A stretch of 64,000 nt of DNA from Sclerurus mexicanus (lineage: Eukaryota > Chordata > Aves > Passeriformes > Furnariidae), in assembly GCA_013396755.1 (NCBI GenBank), contig VWZF01002261.1, positions 1,488,001 through 1,552,000 of the forward strand. The letters run 5' to 3'. Below are positions 10,955-24,059 of the stretch, piece after piece. The notes under the pieces were generated by a model. It did no database searches. It was given only the letters and a program-made list of their open reading frames with translations, and was not told the DNA's origin. The position numbers and the translations under genes are program-made. The first letter of the stretch is position 1. The number at the start of each line of letters is the position of its first letter.

Positions 10955-13900
10955 CAGATGTCAAAGTGAAACTGTATCCCAGCTTCAGGAAGAGTTGAAA
11001 ATAGCAGTGCATTTTGACCTCCCAAGGTTAGGAGAATCAGGATAAGACTCTCAGCTGTGGAAATGCCCTCCCACTGGTGTTTTCTTAACTGTAATTTTAA
11101 AAGCCAGGTAGTGTGACTGAAATACTTTTGGTCCCAATTTATGATCCTTGTCAGCCCTTTTTATGTGGGAGCTGTAGTTAATGGCTGTTTGAGCACAGTC
11201 CTGATATGGGGCTGCTCATGGGTCTCCTCTCTGTGCAATGAAGCCCTTCCATAAGCCCTTATGCAAAAATGAACTTAAACCTGATCTCATTTTAATATAT
11301 CAGCATTCACGCATATTCAGGGATACAAATCTGAAATGTTAGCTGTGAAGGTCTTTCAAATTAGCACTCATGCAGTGGAGTATAGTATTTTCTAAATTCT
11401 GCGTTACAGATAATTTTAGCCACACACCAGTCTATTAAAAATATAAGTCATTCACCTTATCTATTTTAAAGGTTTTTTACACTACATCTAGCCACCCTAG
11501 TTGGTTAAATAGGCGCTTGTCACACCAGTTTAATGAATTAAATGTGAAAGCCATTTTTTCTTACTTTTGGCTGTGACAGGCCTGGCTCAGGTTCTGTTCC
11601 GCTGAAGGAATGAAGTGGTAGGATCCATGTCATATAATTTTATAAGTGTAATACTCATCAGTATATCAGCTAATATGAAAAGCAAAAAAAAGATAGAAAT
11701 AAGACAGCAAGCCGCAAATATTTAATCATTCTAATTTCTCATAGAAAGATATTTAATTGAAAGAAATTACAATAAAAGTGAGAAATATTAAACAATTTCA
11801 TGATAAAGTGGTGTCATTCATGTGTTCTATCCTTTATACTCTGTTCTTTGCTTGAATATAGCAGCATGGATTGACTACTGGCCTAATTTTCTAGAGAATT
11901 TTGGTATTCAACATCTGTTGTAAGCTCTTAGAGATGTTGTATCCTTGCTAAGGTAGGTAGGAAGCATTGTCTTGGCTTTTAGGGAAAAAACCTGTACAGT
12001 TATAGAATATGCTGAAGGAAAGGGAAACAACCTTTTCCCTCCCTTATCTCTATTAAGGACTCTAAAACAGTTTTATTCTGAGCCCAGCAAAAAACACCCA
12101 ATCCCCTCTGTAGCAGAGGGTAAGATGGAAAAAGATCTGCTGCAGATCCTGGGCAGAGGGAAAAGGAAGGGGCATTCAAGAACAAGTATTAAAAAGAAGG
12201 ATACCTTGTTCCCTAGGAAAAATGGAAGCTGGCTGCTGTAGCTGCAAGAGCTCCCACCTGCTCCTCCGTGGCAGCAGAACCTGTGAGCAGGGCAGGGGTT
12301 CACCTGCTTATCCCTTGATGGGATCCACATCTCTCTTGTAGTGTGCTACTGTAATTTGCTGCCTCACTAGAGGCAGCTCTGATGTGGATCCAGGGAGACA
12401 AGCTGGGAACGTCCCTCCAAGGAGTGGATGTACGTTAGAACCCAGATGAAGGACAGTTCCGCCCTTCGGAGTTCTGTGATTTTTGTCATGTTTTGGAAGG
12501 TCTGTACCACTCCAATTTTGTGTGTTCCCTCACAGAAAAACAGGGCCCAATCCCTCACATCAGTGCCCAGCCTACTGATAAAGGCAATGGTTATTTGTCC
12601 CTGTGGATGGGGATGTTAGTCTGGTTGCAATTCTAGGCAAGTTTCATTCCTTTAAATTACAAAAGAGAAATCTTCACAGCTGGACTTTTAGTGAATGTTA
12701 ATATTTGAGAGAGAGTATAATACTGACTAACAAGTTATCCCTGTCAGGTTCTCTATGCATGACAAACCCTGTTTTGTTTTACCACTGATAATTAGGCTGT
12801 GCCATGGAAGAGGCACATGTACAGAAGCACTTTCCAGTGCACCTCTAAATCAGTAAAATATTCCCAGTTACCTAATTAACAAAATGCAACTTTTTGTGTA
12901 GTCACTGTAGCGCTCTTCTTACTAAAACTCACATTTGCTTTTATGTGATCTCATATACAATTTAATTTCCCATACCAAAAAGAAAAATCATAAATGCCAG
13001 GATATTGCATAAAGTTCCCAGTGTTAATAATTAAAAGAAAATTGCATTGAGATTAAAAAAATATGTTCTATGAACTAAATCTCCTTACAAAGAAAAGTCA
13101 ATCAGAAAATGTTTTAAAGTGTATGCTACATAATCAAAATAATTAATATCAAGGCATGAAAGTGCTACCTTTAATCTCAAAAGTGTGTATAAGTACAATT
13201 AAAAAATCTTGGTAACCTTTGAAAATCTTAAGTTTTTTTAGCCAAACCTTGCACTTTAAATGCCTTGTATAAAGTGATTATTTTAAAAATGATTCAATCA
13301 GCTATTCAGGGACCAAAACTTATGAAGTATTCTTTGAAACTAATTTCATGTTTTATCACTCCAAACACACACTGGGTGTTTTGTGCGATGAAGGCTCTGC
13401 ATCTGATTCCTAGCATCAGATAGTTGTTGTCAGAGCTCTCCTTTTGGACAGTCTTCAGAATCAGCTGGAGAATATATGTGATCTAATAGTTTCTAACAAG
13501 ATATTTCCCCTATTCCTCCAAGTCCCTTCCGCTACTACTGTGAAGTAGGATTTTTGCCAATAAATTGGTTCTCGTTATTCTTAGTCAGTGAATAAAGACG
13601 CTGGGATCAAAAAAGCCTATACTATATCATTGAACTCATTATTTAGCATTTTCTTCCGTGGTCTAGAGAGCTGAATGCTGCAAGTCTTACATGTTTGTCT
13701 GAACCATGTTTGGGACCATTTATCCTTGTGAGGACATTTATTTTATTGGAGCTTTTTGCTAACTGGAGTTATTTAGGAACATGAAGGAATGGCTATCACC
13801 AGTTTGATGGCTACAAGGCTAAGCATGTGGCTTTACTCCTCTGTGAAGGGGCTAAAAGAAAGATCGCCAAGTACCTGTTGTCCTCTGCCAAACTTTCCAT

Positions 13901-16896
13901 GTGTACAAATACTTGACAATAGCCACCAGGTGTCAGATTTATAGCAAAGCCACAGCTTCTAGGTGTTGGGTGTGTAGGTCCTTAGGAAGTTAATGAAAGA
14001 TTAAATAGCTGAAGTTATGAGTAATGGTGAGCTACAGGCACAGCTTAGTCAAGGCAGGATAGTTCAATAGAAATGGGATATACAAAATTAAAAACCCAAT
14101 TTACTCTGTCAAAAATAAGTTTTAACTGTTTTTTTTTTCTCAGAAAAAATAGAAATATATGTGTAAGAAGTCAATCTCATCAGGTCAGAGGACATCTCTG
14201 AAAACCCTGGAGTAGATGTGTTGGAAATCCCTCAGGACCAAGGCTATATCTGTGTCACCTGTTCTCTTTTCAGATTCGGTCTCCTAAGATGCATTGAAGT
14301 TGTGATACTCAGTGTTAAAACAGAAGGGAGTAAGACCTGCAGTGGAATTGGAATTGCAAATACCTGTAGATTATTATAAATCACAGTAAATGACTGAAGA
14401 GAAGAATGACCTGGAATCAAGAGTCAAAGCAAAACCTGACAATTCCAAATCAGTATTTTCTTGAAAACTTTTGGCTCTAGAACTCCAAATATGTGAATCC
14501 TCCTTTTAGGATGGAACTATCCAAGTATTTCCACTATTTCTGAGCTTAGAATTTAGATCTACTGTCTTCACTGCCAACACTGTAAAATGTTCCTATTAGG
14601 TTTCCAGTGTGTGGTGATTGTAATTGTGGGTTATTTATGAGGATTCCTTTATTCTCCTTCTGGTTCCAGCACTGACTTACGTAATCACTTCATGCAAATA
14701 ATTCACTCTTCACCTCAATGTAGAGATTATAAAACAAGTCCAAAAGCACCTAGTAAGTAGAAGTTGTGCACTGTTGTATTAGTCAAAGGTCTGTTGTTCA
14801 GTTTCTATGTGTAACTGATGAATTCAGTACTTCAGAGTAACAGTCTCTTTTGCAGAGCGTGACAAAGAATTAAAACGGGGTCAGCCAGTAGTCCTTCTTA
14901 GTATGTCCCTTCTCATCTTGGGTTTAACCCTCTGAGCCAAATCATCTGTAAAACACGAGCTGTAGAGCAATGTCATCAAAAAAAGGCCCAGCACAGGTGC
15001 ACAAGCATGTAAGAGCGCAGATCATAATCAGTCAAAAGGCAGACAGATCTGACATTTGCTGAGAGCATCCCTATATTTTATTGAGCTGTCATGCCTTGTT
15101 GCATACTTAATGAGGACGAGCCCCTTACATGCCGATTTCACATTATAAATGTTGTTTTGCTGGGACTGTCAGCTGCAAATAGCTTGTGGCAATACATCTT
15201 CCATGCAGCAAATAAACATATACAACATTATAGCATACCCATGTTATTGCCACAACTGTAAACAACTAATAAAAGGAATGTATTTACTGTGCCTTAGAGT
15301 CATTCACTCCAGTAATATTTTTTCCATTTTCAAGCCTATTGACTTTATGGAACATTTGGCATCATTTCATTGTACCATCATTATCTTACTGTGTCATAAT
15401 TTAAACAAAAAGCATGTTGTATACCTGCATATATAGTCAGCCCCACAGAACAGGATATTTCTATGACCAGTAGGTGTATTGTGTATAATCTTAAAGACTA
15501 TTGGAAGTGTTTTGTGTGCTAGGAATAATCATCAACCTCAAGAAAACTGATGAAATTCAGGTAGGACCCTGATGTCATCAAGTTGTTTCTGGTACCACCT
15601 GGGCATGGGGGAACCCAGAGTTTTGCTCTGCAAAACCAAACAGCATAGCTGGGTCTGCATGGAAATCTGTCTTTCAGTTGACAGAGGTGATGGGACAGAG
15701 AGCTTGAACACCCAAAGGTGGTTTTGGTGTGATTATACTGGTATTTTGAGGATAGAAAAACACATAATTATAGAAAAGTTTTATCTCATGAATGTTGCTG
15801 AACTGTTAGTACCATAGAAAAATCAAATCATTCTTTCAAGAAGTTTCTCAGGAATTGGTAGTGAGCTGTATCTCTGCCTTCAAAGATGAGTTGCAAGAAC
15901 TAGATCCTGTATCAATGTACCCCAGCCACTTCAACTTTGTTGACATGTTCTCTTTCAAAACCATACTTTGTTGGTGGTCCTTAACCACTGACTTCTAACT
16001 GAAGATTCTTTGTGGTCTGTTTTAACAATTTGTTCTCCAACTACCATTACCTTTCTATATTGAATAACTCCTCTCATTTACTTGGTTTTACCCCTTCCAT
16101 TTACTGAGAGTGGAGCACCTGTAGCCTTCTCAACTTTCTGCTTGGCTAAACAAGGCAAGCTCTTTTAGTTCGTTATCGTTAAAATAACCTCTTCATTCTC
16201 TTTTTGTCATGGAAATTATGCTTGTTATTTTTTCCTAGTTTGGATTGATCTACTCTAGATTGGCAAAAACTGCACACATCACTCCTGAGAATATTTGAAT
16301 CCAGTACAGTAGCATGAATACTCCTCTATGTCCATCAGAAACATCTTGACAGAGTAAGTTCAGGACCAAATTTGCATGAGATTTAAGGGTCATTGTGTTT
16401 GTGTATAATTTGCAAAAGAGAATTTCATATCCTTGTTCCTTGACTTCTTATTGATGGGCCTGCACATTAGAGAAGAAATCTGCTTTCTGAGTTTTCAAAT
16501 GCTGAGCTTCATTTTTCCTTCTTATTCTGCAGTAGTGCAAACTTGTTCACCCACTGGAACATCTCTTCCTCTGCCTTAGCCTAGTTTCTCTTAGCTCCAC
16601 CTTCTCATATGACATCTTTGAACCTCTGGTTTTCATTCCGAGGAATTTTGCTTGATGCTGGACAGATAAATAGCATCTGTCATACACTCTGAGGTTAGGG
16701 AACATACCTCCACTTCTGAATCTCCATGCTGTTGACTCAGCTGTTGTCTTAGTAGCCATCTGCACTTTCTCCCTCTTGATTGCTGTCAAAAAAACAAAAG
16801 GACCAATGCACCAAAAATTCATCCCTTTACTGGCTCCCACTGCACCCCTTGGCAGAGGTTAAATGTGCTGACAATAAACTGTCCCACCCTTTTCAG

Positions 16897-16915
16897 TTTG
16901 GTGTCCAAGTTGCAG
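16897..16915 (+). other. Possible 19-nt micro-exon
   Basis: An acceptor-like CCCTTTTCAG precedes a 19-nt segment followed by GTAAAT after CAG. All three frames are open, which is uninformative at this length. Read in phase 0 it would leave one base that joins in frame with the 16-nt candidate at 20146, giving an open chain across three candidates. Chance is a realistic explanation. Confidence 0.1.
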
Positions 16916-17983
16916 GTAAATTTCATTTCTTTTTCTACTGCCTTTCATGAGCAATATAAACTGCAAGTTGGGTAAAAGCTGATGAAGCTAAGTTTGCATC
17001 ATGTTTTTTCTTCACACATCACTTGCAACACTACTTTGTAATGCAGAAGTATTACCTGCCGCTGAGAAATTTTAACTGCATCTCCTAACTAAGCTAGTGG
17101 CAAATTGAAAACTAATAAGTTGTATTTCGCATATCAAATACTGCTCTGGGGACAAGCTAACCTAGACACCTACTAGATTGCAACTTCCTGCTCAGTAAAA
17201 AAAGCAGTAATAAAGAAAATCATGACAGCTCATTACATGAAAGAAGAAAATCGTCACCCAAAGCGGAATAAATGCTATGTTATTACACAGTAATTGTGAA
17301 GGGACTTTAACATTTTTGTTCATGAAAATATTAAATGTTTTTCTAAAGGCAACAAAATGATGTAATATGTTTTAGCATTCAATACCCACAAAACTGTAGC
17401 TATCACCATAGTCACTTGAGCCATATTACTGTGCAGAGCAGAAGCCACTCAGTCTCTGTCACTGTTAAGGAAAAAATTAACTTTTACAGATTTCTGTGGG
17501 TCTCTCCTCACACTGTGTCTTTGAAATGCTATCTCTTTGCCCTCTGTGTGTTAAAACAATATTGACAATGTTATTGAACATGGTGATGAAGTGCCTATCT
17601 TCAGGACAGATACGTTTCACAGCATCAGAACCAGAGCATCTTCCCATTTCCATGTTTCAGAAATTTTGGGTTTAATCTCCATTAATATTGCACTTCAACC
17701 CTGTCATTGGTGAAATATGGGCAAGTTGTACTTCAGCCCAGGAAAGTAAGGAAAATGAAGAGAGTTACAGGGATAAACTTCAGTATTTGAAATTATTAAG
17801 TTATATTTTACATATAATTATCTTGAAAATGAAGCCATTTCATTGTAATTTAAGTAGCATTTATATAAATTAGGCACATGTGACATTTCTAATTGGGTAT
17901 ACTTTAATGGTTAAATCAAGAGTTTTTAAAATGATAATTGGGCTAGTTGTAAAATTTCAAGGTCTATGATTTTAAAATTGAAT

Positions 17984-18141
17984 TGCTCTTTGACTTATGT
18001 AAAAGAATAGATTGTTAAGCGGGTGCCTCACAGGAGAGAAGCAGTCTAGGATATTATGATTTGAATTAGTTTTTCAAAGGAATTTAGAGTAGGCAATCTG
18101 TCCTATGATCTTTCTTTGCACACTAAAAGTATGAGTCAGTT
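17984..18141 (+). repeat. Diverged direct repeat, copy A
   Basis: About 158 bp that recurs in the same orientation at 18913-19063, at roughly three-quarters identity by eye. Landmarks shared in order are TGTAAAAGAATA, GTGCCTCA, AGGAGA, AAGCAG, AGGATAT, the GATCTTTCTTTGCACA block and AAAGTATGAGTCA. Similarity stops abruptly at both ends. I do not recognise the family; it may be a fragment of an old interspersed repeat or a local segmental duplication. Confidence 0.75.
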
Positions 18142-18369
18142 ATGCTAAGATAGTTTAAACAGAGAATACAGTTATTTAATTAACAGCTGGAATTGTGGAA
18201 TTCCACATGTAAGGAAAGTGATGCATTAATAACACTCTGTACAGACACTCCAAGGTATTCTGCACTGGAAGCTATTTTTTAAACACAGAGTTGCTTGTTG
18301 CAGATGCCTTTATGTGTTCAGAACAGGAAATTGGGAATGTCAGGAAAATCACATCACCTGGAATATTTA

Positions 18370-18740
18370 TAGTCAATATATTTATTCACAAGGCTCCATA
18401 TATTGGTTCATGTCCCGGGAAGGACAGTGGGCAAACAAAGGACACGTGCACCTTCCAGCAGCACCTTTGAGTGGACACCTCTGGGCCCAGTGCAGGGACT
18501 TCCCTCTCCACACCAGCCTCAGTAGTGGATCTGGGTGCAGTTCCACTGTCTGAGTCTCTTATGGAGAGAGGCAAAAGCAAGACCAGAGTGTTCCATGTTC
18601 CATTGCCAGTATAAATAACCCTTTGACCACAGACCCTTGTGAGGCCATGAGTCAAACATTTGTTACCATGCTGAGGCTGGTACTCCACTGACCGAAGATC
18701 CTTGTGCAGAAACATCCAGCTCTGTGGATATACAGGAATA
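18370..18740 (-). mobile_element. Possible antisense LTR-like insertion
   Basis: A GC-richer block between the two copies of the 155-bp direct repeat. On the minus strand it ends with an AATAAA signal (complement TTTATT at 18381-18386) following a CCTTGTG context, which recalls the 3' part of avian endogenous-retrovirus LTRs. I see no retroviral coding region, primer-binding site or clear target duplication, so the call rests on composition, position and the poly(A) signal only. Confidence 0.25.
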
Positions 18741-18912
18741 TACTCTGCAATGTATTAGCAAATATGTTTGTCACAGCTTGGTAATACAGAAAGCAAGGAC
18801 AGTCTGCAAATCACTGCTCCCAGGGCAAATGATTTATTTGTAGGTTTGAGAGTTACATGGGAGTTAGTCCCTTCATGATTTCGGTAGGATAAAATGGCCC
18901 AGGTATTAGGAC

Positions 18913-19063
18913 TGTCTGCTTTGAGTTGTGTAAAAGAATAAGTTGAGTGCCTCATAGGAGACAAGCAGCTCAGGATATAATGATTCAGACTAGCTTTTCC
19001 GAGGAATTCAGAATAGGCAAGCTGTCCTCTGATCTTTCTTTGCACATCAAAAGTATGAGTCAC
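18913..19063 (+). repeat. Diverged direct repeat, copy B
   Basis: Second copy of the segment at 17984-18141, about 930 bp downstream and in the same orientation. It lies inside a 155-codon open frame on the minus strand (18755-19222) that resembles no known protein. The frame's length probably reflects local composition. Confidence 0.75.
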
Positions 19064-20145
19064 TTGCACTGGGGATATGTGGCTGCCTTCTAAAGAATGA
19101 CTGATTGGACAAATTTCAGTCTGGGAAAGAAACAAGTGGGGAAGTGAAGAAAGTTTATAGAGTGATGAGCCATTTGGAGAAGCAGGGTAGCAATCCCACT
19201 TCCAATACAGAAATAGAGCCACTGAGTGATCCTGGGAGGAGCCGTGCTTAGACCAAATGAAGAGTATTCTTCCTGTTAAAACAACCTGAGTTTAGGAAGC
19301 CACTGCTAAAGGATACCAAGAGTGCTGGAAGTTTTCATAGTTTCAAGACAGTTCAGGGAAAGTAAACCCATTGAGAAAGACTAAGTACGTAGAAACTATG
19401 ATCAAGGCAGCCTCTGAACAGGAAATATTTGGATACTGGAGGGTAGGTGGTATTGTGTGCTTTCCCACCACCTTTGGTATTATCCACTTTTGGATACTGT
19501 CAGAATTGCCTGTGCTGGTTGGACCTTTGATCTGGAACCATTTAAGCTGTTTGGGGGGGGTTCCATATTTTACAGTTGGCTTTGCTTGTCATTTCCAATC
19601 TTGGCTACTTCTCTGATGGTCAGTCAAACCAACTAAACTATACCAGTGACTTCACTGAGGAAGCAAAATGCAAACCCATGTTGGAGATCATGTGAAACAA
19701 AAATTTTCTTTCTTTTTTCTCTATGGTCTTGTTCCCATTCAAATTTTGAGCTTGGTTTTAATTAATGTTACTTTAATTGCCAACCCAGGCAAATTTCTCA
19801 GAGCCTCAGTTAGAAGTCTGCTGAACTCCCAGCAGAGGTTCAGCAAAAGATCGAGTCTGGGAAATAAGTCTAAACCCAAATTGTGAGCTACCTCACTGTG
19901 AACTTTGATTCCACTTCCCAGATCATCCAGGTTGTTGTGCCCCAGTCTCCTGGGCTAGCACTGCTTTTAGCTTTTGTAAATCTGCCAACACTGATATATA
20001 TGATACTCTTAAAAAAAAAAACCAACAAAATGAAATGTTCAATACTGGTCAATTAGGTATTCTTATTCAAATTGTCATTGTGTTTTACTACTCTGGATGG
20101 TCCTCTCAGAATAACTTAATCTATGTTTATTGTCTCTTGTTTCAG

Positions 20146-20161
20146 AGTTGTTTCTGACAGC
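20146..20161 (+). other. Possible 16-nt micro-exon
   Basis: TCTCTTGTTTCAG immediately upstream is a strong acceptor, and GTAAGTATG immediately downstream is a near-ideal donor. The 16 nt between are open in the phase that would leave GC at the end, joining T from the 21110 candidate to give an alanine codon. No protein family is recognised. Confidence is limited because short acceptor-donor pairs are easy to find by chance. Confidence 0.2.
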
Positions 20162-20690
20162 GTAAGTATGTTGATTTCTTTGTACACTGCTGTTCTCTCT
20201 GGGGATTCACCAAATAATTAATACCAACATCTGTTTAATATGCAAATACTAAAACCATGCTGTCCTCAGATTGCCATTTAGATGCAAGGAAAAATAGGCT
20301 AAAGTTTGTCTCCAATCAGATAACCAGTTCAAACTTGTTTTGACATGGTTTTTCTGCTTGATACCTCTATAAAAGGGAGATGGCAGTGGCCTCGGTGAAA
20401 TCAAGCACTAGCTTCAAGGATTGAAAACAATCCTGTGCCCTGTAGCTTCTCTTTTAACGACAGAAAAGTTATTTTAGATTATTATAAAATAGGTTATGTT
20501 GGGTTTTTTTTCTATATAGCGTATGACAGACTGTCTTTTCATATTGCAGCCATCAGACGCTCCCAGTTATGAATACTTTATGTGCAACACCATCACATAC
20601 AGAAGTGTGTGTGGTCTGCATAATAAATATGTGTTCAAAGTATACTGAACAATTTTTTTTTTAAATTTGCAATTACAGTTACAGTCCAGA

Positions 20691-20716
20691 ACTGCTGAAG
20701 GTTACACTTCAGCAGT
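20691..20716. other. Perfect 10-bp inverted repeat with 6-nt loop
   Basis: ACTGCTGAAG, a 6-base spacer (GTTACA), then CTTCAGCAGT: a perfect 10-bp stem, symmetric on both strands. It is too short for a typical microRNA precursor and has no U-run, so I call only a hairpin-forming site. Confidence 0.8.
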
Positions 20717-21109
20717 CACATAGGGGAGAAGAGTGGCACCAGTATTTTATAAATAGGAGATAACTATTCCAGTGCTGTGGCAAGCCTTGACTTTTTAATA
20801 TCTATCACTGTGACACCAGAGTGATTTATGTACATCTTCTATTGGTACCATTTTATTCCTAAGGACTGGAAGCTCTCTAGCAAAGGTAAATAAAAAAGTA
20901 GGATGATCATCTTGATACTGAAAAGTTGCACACTGTGGAAAACACTGTGTTACCACTTGGGAACATTTTTTATCATACAACTACAGTATCAGAACATCTT
21001 CATCTTACATTTGTAGAATCTTTGCAAAAGGATCCCAAAGTCCTTATATACTCATGAAACCTAACTTATGCTTTCTTTACCAATGGATGAGCATTTACTT
21101 GTTTTTCAG

Positions 21110-21152
21110 TAGTGTGAAAGACAGTGATGAAACTGCAACATTTGCTAAAACT
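21110..21152 (+). other. Possible 43-nt coding exon
   Basis: A strong acceptor (ACTTGTTTTTCAG) precedes, and a good donor (ACT|GTAAGTGC) follows. One frame is open for 14 codons (SVKDSDETATFAKT) with a split first codon that is phase-compatible with the 16-nt candidate upstream; the other two frames are not needed. I do not recognise the peptide. It is the most exon-like unit in this part, but the evidence is only splice strength plus one open phase. Confidence 0.22.
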
Positions 21153-21401
21153 GTAAGTGCAAGATTCTCCAGCACTCAATAGTTTCTTGCATGTTGTTTT
21201 CAGATCTTAGAATGAGAAAGTACAGCGTGTCAAAAAGACTGTCAAAATGCTGTCAGATTGGCTTCAAAACCAATATTAATTCCAAAACCAATGTGGCTTC
21301 AATTGCAAGCATCCTGTAGCCTTGTTCAAGAACACAGTTCACTTCTGCTTGAAAAGTTTGAGCCGTAAGCTTTTTCTAATAATCTTATAAGACTTGGAAA
21401 A

Positions 21402-21455
21402 TGAAAAAAAACAAAAAAAAAAAACCCAAACACCAAAAAACAACCCAAAACTCCC
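21402..21455 (+). repeat. A/C-rich low-complexity tract
   Basis: Runs of A interrupted by C and CCC, with no G in the core. It is the complement class of the G/T-rich tracts at 10.7 and 47.9 kb. Confidence 0.65.
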
Positions 21456-23193
21456 ACTTGTCTTGCATAATCAGGATTTTTTGTTAGAGATGGTTAGCTA
21501 AGCTTTGATAGGGTGGTTTTCACTGGAAAACTCAGATCATTTTAACAGTGATGGAGACAAATCAATAGTAATGAAACTCCAAAGGAGCTTGGAAAATTAC
21601 CTTATATTTTGCAAATTAGGTGCATGGTTCTTCTAAAACATAAAGAAAATCTCTGAATAAAACTTAAAAGTCTTTTTAAAATGTACTCATAATAACCAGT
21701 TACAGTTAAAACTGTAGGGCTGTTCAGAAATCCCTGGGAACAATTTGCATCGTTAAGCACTGGAGTATGAATTTAGAAAAAATCCAGTCCCTCTGAAAGC
21801 CTTTGTTTTGTTTTGTATTATAAGTTTATATGAGACATTAATAACTGACTCCAGTATAATGGAGTAGGTTTGAGATTAAAAGGAGCTGGAATTTGTTGAA
21901 CTGGCAATAAGGCCAGATCATTGAATTGTTGCAGATCAAAGCCCAGAGTAGTGCCTGTGCTGGCTGCAGTCATAACTGCTCGAGCTGTGCTGTTCCATTA
22001 AGGACAGTAATAGAGTTAGAAGGAATTTGGGGAAGTCTGTTGTCAGTGGTTGATAGAAATTGTTTAATGCTACTTGTGTCTGCAGAAGAACCTATCTGGA
22101 ACACTGAAGACTCATTCTTAGCTAATATTTGTAGAAAGAATATTTGAGGTGGCTGAGAATATGAGAACTGGATTTTCAGTCTTTGAGTTTCTCTATTCCA
22201 GGAAAAGACGTCGTCTTAGATAAGTTAAAAGACTCGGGGTTTAGTATACATTAGGAAAATAACATTTGATGTATATTAATGGATTAAAGTTAACCATCTT
22301 ACCATTATATGATTAGTCCCAGTGCTAAAATAAATTTTACAGTGTTTACTTAATCCATTTAATTATATTTGGCCTCTCCAGCTAGTGAGCTCACTGGTAG
22401 AATATGACTAAATTTTTGTTAGAATTCTAAGGTTGAATTTGTCATTATTTCTGCTAAAAATAAAGATAATATTTTATAATTTTTCTACTTTACTGAGAAC
22501 TATGTATCATCTTCTAAGATGGTTCAGGTAAAGGTACTTTTCTATGTTATATCATCACATAAGAGAAGTGGGAAGCAATATACAATTCCAAAAACGTATG
22601 TTGCTGGAGGAATTTACTAACAGTTACTGTAAACCCAGACTTGGTGGCAAATATTTCTTTGAATAAGGCATTCAGGTAAGAAGAGATCAGGCAAATAATA
22701 AGGCATAGCACAGCATTTTTGCTCTAATTGACTAACCTCTGTGGATGAAAGTACTCATCAGTGTTTAGCAGATAAAACCTTTTTGCAATGTTATAAAAGC
22801 AGATCTCTTCAATATCTGCTAGACTGCTGTTTCCAAATTTTTATCCTTTGTTTCCTTCCAGATGCATTTTGGTATATTTCCTATTTCCTATTTTTCTTAC
22901 AGATATGTTTGGGTATCTTAATTTTTTTCTACTTAACTACTTGAAAACAGTGTCTAGCCAAAACAGCTAAAAATGCACTTCACTTGTAATGAGAAGAAAC
23001 AGGCTGACGAGACAGCTTGTTCATATTGTTTCCCTAAAATATAGGAAAGCTTCTTCATTTCTGGAGAAGCTTCTCTAAGGTGGAGTCAGAGTCATCTTAC
23101 CCATTGGAACTGAAAGAATATTGTTCTGTCCCACAGACTTGACATTTATTACTGGTTAGAGATAGAGAGCTGTAGATACAATTCTGGAGCAGA

Positions 23194-23450
23194 TCACTGA
23201 ATCGTAGGATAGTTAAGGTTGGAAAAGACCTCCAAGACCATGAAGTCTGACTGTTAATCCAGCACCACCACCAGGTTCACCACTAACCATGTCTTGATGT
23301 GCCATATCCGTATGTTTTCTGAACACTTCCAGGGGTGAATTCCACCACTTCCCTGGGCAGCCTGTTCCAATGATTGACAATCCTTTCGGTGAAGAAATTT
23401 TTCCTAATATCTAATTTATACCTCTGCTGGTGCACCTTGAGGCCATTGAA
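23194..23450 (-). mobile_element. CR1 LINE 3' fragment (old, degraded)
   Basis: The plus strand reads as the complement of the conserved CR1 3' end. Landmarks include GGTTGGAAAAGACCTCCAAG near 23218, the CTTCCCTGGGCAGCCTGTTC motif near 23349 and the TCGGTGAAGAAATTTTTCCT motif near 23386. Sense is therefore minus, with the 3' terminus near 23194 and 5' truncation near 23450. No open reading frame survives. CR1 is a non-LTR retrotransposon mobilised by its own reverse transcriptase, and most genomic copies are 5'-truncated like this one. The copy is clearly more diverged than those at 59.7 and 61.1 kb. Confidence 0.93.
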
Positions 23451-24059
23451 CACATGGGGTTTTTCTTCCTAGTATTTGAAAGTGACTGCTGCATACATCA
23501 GCATTTGATTAAGTTATTGCCCTAAGTATATAGTTCTTATATACCAAATGATCTACACATAAAAATAAAACTTTCCTAATAAGCTTTTGGTATTTTAGCA
23601 TCAGCTAATTTTCTGCTGAGGAGAGCAGAATGTGATTAAGGCAATGGAAAACATTTTATGGAGTGACAGGTGGTCATGAAATTATATTAGCATTTAAATG
23701 ATGCAAATGGAACCTTTCTTTTCCTGGTCTGAGAATGCCAGAAAGTGAAGCATCAGGATTCATCCTCTCCTCCCATTCCCCAGGAGTTATATTTTATTTT
23801 AAAAACAGCTGTTAATTCTATGTCACAAATTATGAAGGATTTAAAAGAGAGTGTCGTGACTTGCTGTAGATACTACTAGAAAACATTTTCCATCTGTGTG
23901 ACATATTTTAAAAAAGCCCTTGGCCACTCAGAGAGCCAGCTTTGGGAACTTAATCGGATGTTTTTCTTCTCTTGTTAACTAAGAATCAACTCTAGGGAGT
24001 GTTGAGATCACTGTGGTATTTATTGTGAGTGAGCAATTGAATAATTCCTGAACTGCTCT

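Larger units (their letters stand above)
9700..17983. other. Non-coding DNA, no gene recognised
   Basis: I find no supported gene in this block. It contains a G/T-rich tract (10.69-10.78 kb), a palindromic AT mini-repeat (10.91-10.95 kb) and a modest cluster of overlapping chance frames on both strands at 11.97-12.62 kb. The rest is unremarkable AT-rich DNA. The frame at 16547-16840 (-) matches nothing I know. Confidence 0.65.
19230..23193. other. Non-coding DNA with weak exon candidates
   Basis: No gene is recognised. The block holds a G8 run (19553-19560), short exon candidates at 20146-20161 and 21110-21152, a perfect hairpin at 20691-20716, an A/C-rich tract at 21.4 kb and otherwise AT-rich sequence with small chance frames. 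Confidence 0.6.

Noticed and set aside
18755..19222. 155-codon minus-strand frame as a gene
   Set aside because: It spans a repeated non-coding segment whose other copy is not open, and it shows no known domain.
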